Below, piece by piece: positions 6,306 through 9,248 of a stretch of 9,248 nucleotides of DNA (the first letter of the stretch is position 1; every line of letters begins with the position of its first letter). Position numbers and translations under genes: made by a program. The stretch is from Candidatus Woesearchaeota archaeon (GTDB lineage: Archaea > Nanobdellota > Nanobdellia > SCGC-AAA011-G17 > UBA489), in contig JAUXTV010000045.1 in the NCBI GenBank assembly GCA_030679025.1, positions 1 through 9,248 on the forward strand, written 5' to 3'. The notes under the pieces are model-generated. The model was not told where the DNA came from. It did no database searches and saw only the letters and a list, made by a program, of their open reading frames with translations.

Positions 6306-6314
6306 TTTATAAAT
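6306..6314 (-). promoter_or_regulatory. TATA box for the repeat nuclease gene
   Basis: Read leftward, ATTTATAAA is centred about 26 bp before the A of the ATG at 6284, with no Shine-Dalgarno sequence between. This predicts a leaderless transcript. Confidence 0.6.
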
Positions 6315-6370
6315 ATTTCTCTTTATTGTTACTTAAAAGTAGTATTAATTATTGGTTTATTATTATGTAC

Positions 6371-6380
6371 ATTTAAAAAG
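6371..6380 (+). promoter_or_regulatory. TATA-like box for taw1
   Basis: ATTTAAAAAG is centred about 26.5 bp before the ATG at 6402. The 21 bp in between have no Shine-Dalgarno match to GGAGG, so taw1 is also predicted to be leaderless. This box and the opposite one at 6306-6314 share the 117-bp divergent region. Confidence 0.5.
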
Positions 6381-6401
6381 TGAAGAAAAAATATTCTTGC
6401 T

Positions 6402-7514
6402 ATGTTAACACCTGACCAACGCAAACGTCTAGAAAAACAACATTATAGAATGGTAGGCAGTCATAGCGCTGTCAAGACCTGCGGATGGACGAAAAATATG
6501 ATCAAAGGCCAAGGCGGCTGCTACAAATTACGATTCTACGGCATTCAAAGCAATCAATGCATGCAGATGACTACGAGCATGAGCTGTGCCAATAGATGCA
6601 CGTTCTGCTGGAGAGACTTGAAAGCACCAGTATCGAAAGACTGGAAGTGGGACGTAGACAAACCAGATTTTATTCTAGAGAAAAGCTTGGAAGCACATCA
6701 CAAATTACTGGAAGGCTATAAAGGCCATAGCAAAGTCACTCCACAATCTTATCAACTTTCCAAAACGATCAAACATGTAGCGCTTTCACTTACTGGAGAA
6801 CCGATTACTTATCCAAGAATGAATGAACTCTTAGATTTATTTCATCAGCAAGGCATTTCTACATTTATTGTCACTAACGCGCAATTTCCTGAAGCGATTA
6901 AAATATTGAAACCTATAACACAACTCTATCTCAGCTTAGATGCTCCTACCAAAGACCTCTTGAAACAAATTGATGTTCCTTTATTCGCAGACTATTGGGA
7001 GAGACTGAACACTAGTTTAAACTATCTGAAAGAAAAACAACAAAGAACTTGCATCAGATTAACGATGGTGAAAGGCATGAACATGGAAACACTGCCCGAG
7101 TATGCGAAGATGATTATGCAGGGGTTTCCAGATTTTATAGAAGTGAAAGCGTATATGCCGATTGCCGCATCAAGAGAACGACTGGGAAGAGCTTATGCAC
7201 CACTGCATGAAGAGATTGTCAAATTTTCTCAACAGCTAGTCCAACATTTACCAGACTATGAATTAGTCTCTGAACATATTAGCTCCAGAGTTGTCATGCT
7301 GGCGAAGAAAAAATTCAAAAAAGCAGATGGATGGCATACTTGGATTGACTTTCCTAAATTCCAACAATTAGCATTAGCAGGTAAACCCTTTACCACTGAT
7401 GATTATCTGAAGAAAACACCGACATCACTTGTAGGCATTAGCGGCAAGGGGACATTAGACAGGGAAGATCCTAGATATAGACATAAGAAAAAAAATGAAA
7501 ATAAAAAGGAATGA
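6402..7514 (+). CDS. taw1: S-adenosylmethionine-dependent tRNA 4-demethylwyosine synthase (Taw1/TYW1)
   Basis: A radical-SAM enzyme that builds the third ring of wyosine-type bases. It joins two carbons of pyruvate to N1-methylguanosine-37 of tRNA-Phe, giving 4-demethylwyosine (imG-14). The radical-SAM cluster motif is C62-x3-C66-x2-C69 (CANRCTFCWRD). A second cluster is set by C27, C40 and C53, with 13-residue spacings equal to those of the Methanocaldococcus jannaschii enzyme (C26, C39, C52). K42 in GGCYKLRFYGI matches the lysine proposed to hold pyruvate. All six cysteines are present. At 370 residues it has the archaeal length, without the flavodoxin domain of eukaryotic TYW1. The C-terminus (IDFPKF, TTDDYLKKTP) is typical and ends in a Lys-rich tail. 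Start 6402 is supported by the TATA-like box. The upstream methylase Trm5 and later wyosine genes are not in the window. Confidence 0.96.
   Translation: MLTPDQRKRLEKQHYRMVGSHSAVKTCGWTKNMIKGQGGCYKLRFYGIQSNQCMQMTTSMSCANRCTFCWRDLKAPVSKDWKWDVDKPDFILEKSLEAHHKLLEGYKGHSKVTPQSYQLSKTIKHVALSLTGEPITYPRMNELLDLFHQQGISTFIVTNAQFPEAIKILKPITQLYLSLDAPTKDLLKQIDVPLFADYWERLNTSLNYLKEKQQRTCIRLTMVKGMNMETLPEYAKMIMQGFPDFIEVKAYMPIAASRERLGRAYAPLHEEIVKFSQQLVQHLPDYELVSEHISSRVVMLAKKKFKKADGWHTWIDFPKFQQLALAGKPFTTDDYLKKTPTSLVGISGKGTLDREDPRYRHKKKNENKKE
7488..7507 (-). terminator. Poly-T terminator of the oxidase operon, inside the taw1 3' end
   Basis: Read leftward, past the stop of the small membrane-protein gene at 7520, come T5 (7507-7503), a TTTT run and T8 (7495-7488). 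Archaeal transcription commonly stops at such U-rich runs. The tract is the reverse of the AAA/AAG lysine codons that encode the end of Taw1. Confidence 0.45.
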
Positions 7515-7519
7515 CTTCT

Positions 7520-7720
7520 TTACTTACTTTTTGTGTTTATATGGAGAGCATCATGCAGCCAGCACCAAGCAGTAAAACTTTCAATCAGAGCAATCCATCC
7601 AACTATAAAGATAAGCCAATTAACCCATACCAGAGCATAACTGGGTGCCCATGGTCCGAGCCACCAAAAAGCTAGAGTAAATCTTAAAATCCTATCGACT
7701 TTCCCTAAATTTTGTTTCAT
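7520..7720 (-). CDS. Small DUF2892-like (YgaP-type) membrane protein
   Basis: A 66-residue protein with two predicted membrane segments (about 11-26 and 31-50). The opening N-L-G-K-V-D-R-I-L-R-F fits the DUF2892 family, whose members start N-x-G-x-x-D-R-x-x-R. The ending C53-x2-H56 ... H60-I-N-T resembles the family's usual G-x-C-P-x-Y ... G-I-N-T, but with His in place of Tyr and with a second His where Gly is usual. The family's biochemical role is not established; some members sit beside rhodanese or metal-related genes. It starts 4 bp after the multicopper oxidase stop with a strong AAAGGAGGA ribosome site, so the two are co-translated. Its end lies 5 bp from the convergent taw1 stop. Confidence 0.8.
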   Translation of the reverse strand: MKQNLGKVDRILRFTLAFWWLGPWAPSYALVWVNWLIFIVGWIALIESFTAWCWLHDALHINTKSK

Positions 7721-7724
7721 GTTT

Positions 7725-9236
7725 TCATCCTCCTTTTACCTCGAATGCTATCATCATACCACTGTGCAAATGCTCCGCGATATGACAATGCATCATCCAA
7801 ATTCCTGGATTGCTAAAGTCTACTAAAAGATCAACTGCGCTTCCCTTAGGTATTAGTACTGTATCTTTCCACACCAGGTTCTTATTTTCTTGACCATCTT
7901 GCCTTACGACTAAGAATCGTTGTCCATGCAAGTGAATTGGATGCTGCATAGGATGCATGGAATTCTTTTCATTCTTGATGCGAATCATTTTGATATCACC
8001 TTGCTTAACGTCGGCTATAACATCCATATTTCTTTTTCCTGTTTTTTTGTCTTCAATGAACCAGGACATCATCAAACTGTTATGCATTTCATTCATCATG
8101 AACATGTTGTCTTCCCATTCAATAGGCTCATTCTCTCCGTGCATGTCCATGTTCATCATCATGCCACGCATATCTATATCTAAAGTATATTCGAAGTCTG
8201 GTGCTTTTGTGAAGTATTGTTTGTATTTTGCAAGATCTGTTTGTGGCAATGCTTGTGTTACTGTTTGTATTTCTGAAGGCTCAACAATTATTTTTCCTAG
8301 CTTATAGGTTACATCTGGGTTAATGTGCATTATGGTATATTCTCCTGGTTGCGTGAATGTGGTTTCAACTAGATATCTTTCTGCTGGCGCAATAATCACA
8401 CTCGCTGTTGTAAATGGTTGTTCATACGCGCCAATATCGCCGCCAATCACTTGCAGATCAGTATTTTCAATAGATAGATTAAACGGACGAACATTTGCAG
8501 TATTCAACAGATAGAAACGAATGGCCTCTCGTTGGTTTACCTTGATAGCTGGCTGCACTTCTCCGTTGAGCAGCATCACGTTTCCAAATCTTCCCATCAA
8601 CGCAAAATTTGTGAACTTCTCTGAGAATGGATAAAAATCATTCTTTTCCAAGAGCATGTCGTCAACAATTAAGGGAATCTCTTTCAGTGCTTGTTCTTGG
8701 TTTTCTGGCTCAACAATAATCATCCCGTACATGCCTCTCTCCTGCTGTAGATCTTCCCGAATGTGTGGATGGTACCAAAAGACACCTGCATCTGGAAAAA
8801 ATAACTCATAGCGGAATGTCTCTCCTGATTTGACTGGTGGCTGTGAGACGTCTGGAACTCCATCAAACTTGTAGTTATGACGAAGACCATGCCAATGAAT
8901 AGTTGTGTCTTGATCAATATTATTTTTGAAATCGATGAAAATTTTACTGTTTTGTTTTACTTTGAGCAATGGACCTGGGAATTGTCCGTTGTAAGTAAAT
9001 AGTTCTAACTTTCTTCCATCAATAATTTTAGTAACATGTTTTGCCTCGATAGAAAATGTTTCACCATCTTTGAGTTCGACAAGTTGTGAAGAAAGTACTG
9101 TTTCCTTAACTGGTGGCTCTCTTAGAAACATGCCTGCCAGCACTACAAGCACTAGTACTCCTACAATGATAAATAGTTTCCCTGATTTTTTCATATTCTC
9201 TTTTTCTTGTATTCTTTTTCTTTTCTTACCAAACAT
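7725..9236 (-). CDS. Membrane-anchored Met-rich multicopper oxidase (CueO/CopA-like)
   Basis: Oxidises a substrate, probably Cu(I) or phenolics, and reduces O2 to water outside the membrane. All copper ligands are present: HWHG (H114, H116), WYHPH (H156, H158), HPIHLHG (H432, H435, H437) and HCHIAEHLHSGM (H483, C484, H485, H489, axial M494). The length fits three cupredoxin domains. A Met-rich segment (356-390; 12 Met in 35 residues, such as MRGMMMNMDMHG and MFMMNEMH) resembles Cu(I)-binding stretches of copper-tolerance oxidases. The N-terminus is basic (KKRKR) with one hydrophobic segment at 21-38, a signal peptide or anchor without lipobox Cys. The start is uncertain: ATG 9236 gives 503 residues, Met15 (9194) is an alternative, and the frame stays open for the last 12 bases of the window. 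It leads an operon with the DUF2892-like gene. Confidence 0.93.
   Translation of the reverse strand: MFGKKRKRIQEKENMKKSGKLFIIVGVLVLVVLAGMFLREPPVKETVLSSQLVELKDGETFSIEAKHVTKIIDGRKLELFTYNGQFPGPLLKVKQNSKIFIDFKNNIDQDTTIHWHGLRHNYKFDGVPDVSQPPVKSGETFRYELFFPDAGVFWYHPHIREDLQQERGMYGMIIVEPENQEQALKEIPLIVDDMLLEKNDFYPFSEKFTNFALMGRFGNVMLLNGEVQPAIKVNQREAIRFYLLNTANVRPFNLSIENTDLQVIGGDIGAYEQPFTTASVIIAPAERYLVETTFTQPGEYTIMHINPDVTYKLGKIIVEPSEIQTVTQALPQTDLAKYKQYFTKAPDFEYTLDIDMRGMMMNMDMHGENEPIEWEDNMFMMNEMHNSLMMSWFIEDKKTGKRNMDVIADVKQGDIKMIRIKNEKNSMHPMQHPIHLHGQRFLVVRQDGQENKNLVWKDTVLIPKGSAVDLLVDFSNPGIWMMHCHIAEHLHSGMMIAFEVKGG
7728..7736 (-). promoter_or_regulatory. Strong Shine-Dalgarno site inside the oxidase 3' end
   Basis: Read leftward, AAAGGAGGA overlaps the Lys-Gly-Gly codons just before the oxidase TGA and ends 7 nt before the ATG at 7720. 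This fixes the small gene's start and shows that the organism uses Shine-Dalgarno initiation for operon-internal genes. Confidence 0.8.
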
Positions 9237-9248
9237 ACACTCGTTCTG

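Noticed and set aside
7920..8307. Two overlapping rightward ORFs (87 and 116 residues) inside the oxidase gene
   Set aside because: They are antisense to the Met/His-rich oxidase segment; their His and Met content mirrors that coding sequence.
8720..8917. 65-residue ORF on the same strand as the oxidase in another frame
   Set aside because: It lies wholly inside the oxidase region that encodes the first copper-ligand motifs, so the oxidase frame is the real one.

Overview
The window reads as AT-rich archaeal DNA, most likely from a DPANN-type archaeon such as a Woesearchaeota/Pacearchaeota relative; that lineage is an inference. The strongest marker is an intact 4-demethylwyosine synthase (taw1), an enzyme of archaea and eukaryotes. 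Support comes from an Lrp/AsnC-type regulator with two helix-turn-helix regions, an archaeal-type ATPase with a DUF4143-like C-terminus, and TATA boxes centred 25-27 bp upstream of start codons. That last spacing is what leaderless archaeal transcripts show.

Layout. Bases 1-1674 (+) hold an M3-family oligopeptidase whose reading frame is open to the left edge, so only a few N-terminal residues are missing. It converges on an Lrp-like regulator (1712-2647, -). A 127-bp divergent region carrying four CAACAA/TTGTTG hexamers separates the regulator from an unrecognised 246-residue protein (2775-3515, +). That gene is overlapped (ATGA) by a 21-codon ORF with a good Shine-Dalgarno sequence, possibly a peptide or the stump of a lost gene. 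Next come two leftward genes with an accessory flavour: an ATPase of the AAA/DUF4143 type (3666-4940) and a repeat-containing nuclease-like protein (5115-6284). The latter has an N-terminal HTH, about seven W-x-D-P-E-F-R modules and a PD-(D/E)XK-like C-terminus lacking the usual lysine. Within the latter is a perfect 73-bp direct repeat. taw1 (6402-7514, +) is divergent from it. The right end holds a leftward two-gene operon: a membrane-anchored, Met-rich multicopper oxidase (7725-9236) followed after 4 bp by a small DUF2892-like membrane protein (7520-7720).

How the genes may work together. The multicopper oxidase and the small membrane protein are probably co-transcribed and may serve copper or metal handling at the cell surface. 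The Lrp-like regulator may control itself and the divergent 246-residue gene. taw1 modifies tRNA-Phe at position 37. The ATPase and repeat nuclease look like an accessory insertion between housekeeping genes. No tRNA, rRNA, CRISPR array or insertion sequence was seen, and no gene-free stretch exceeds 175 bp.
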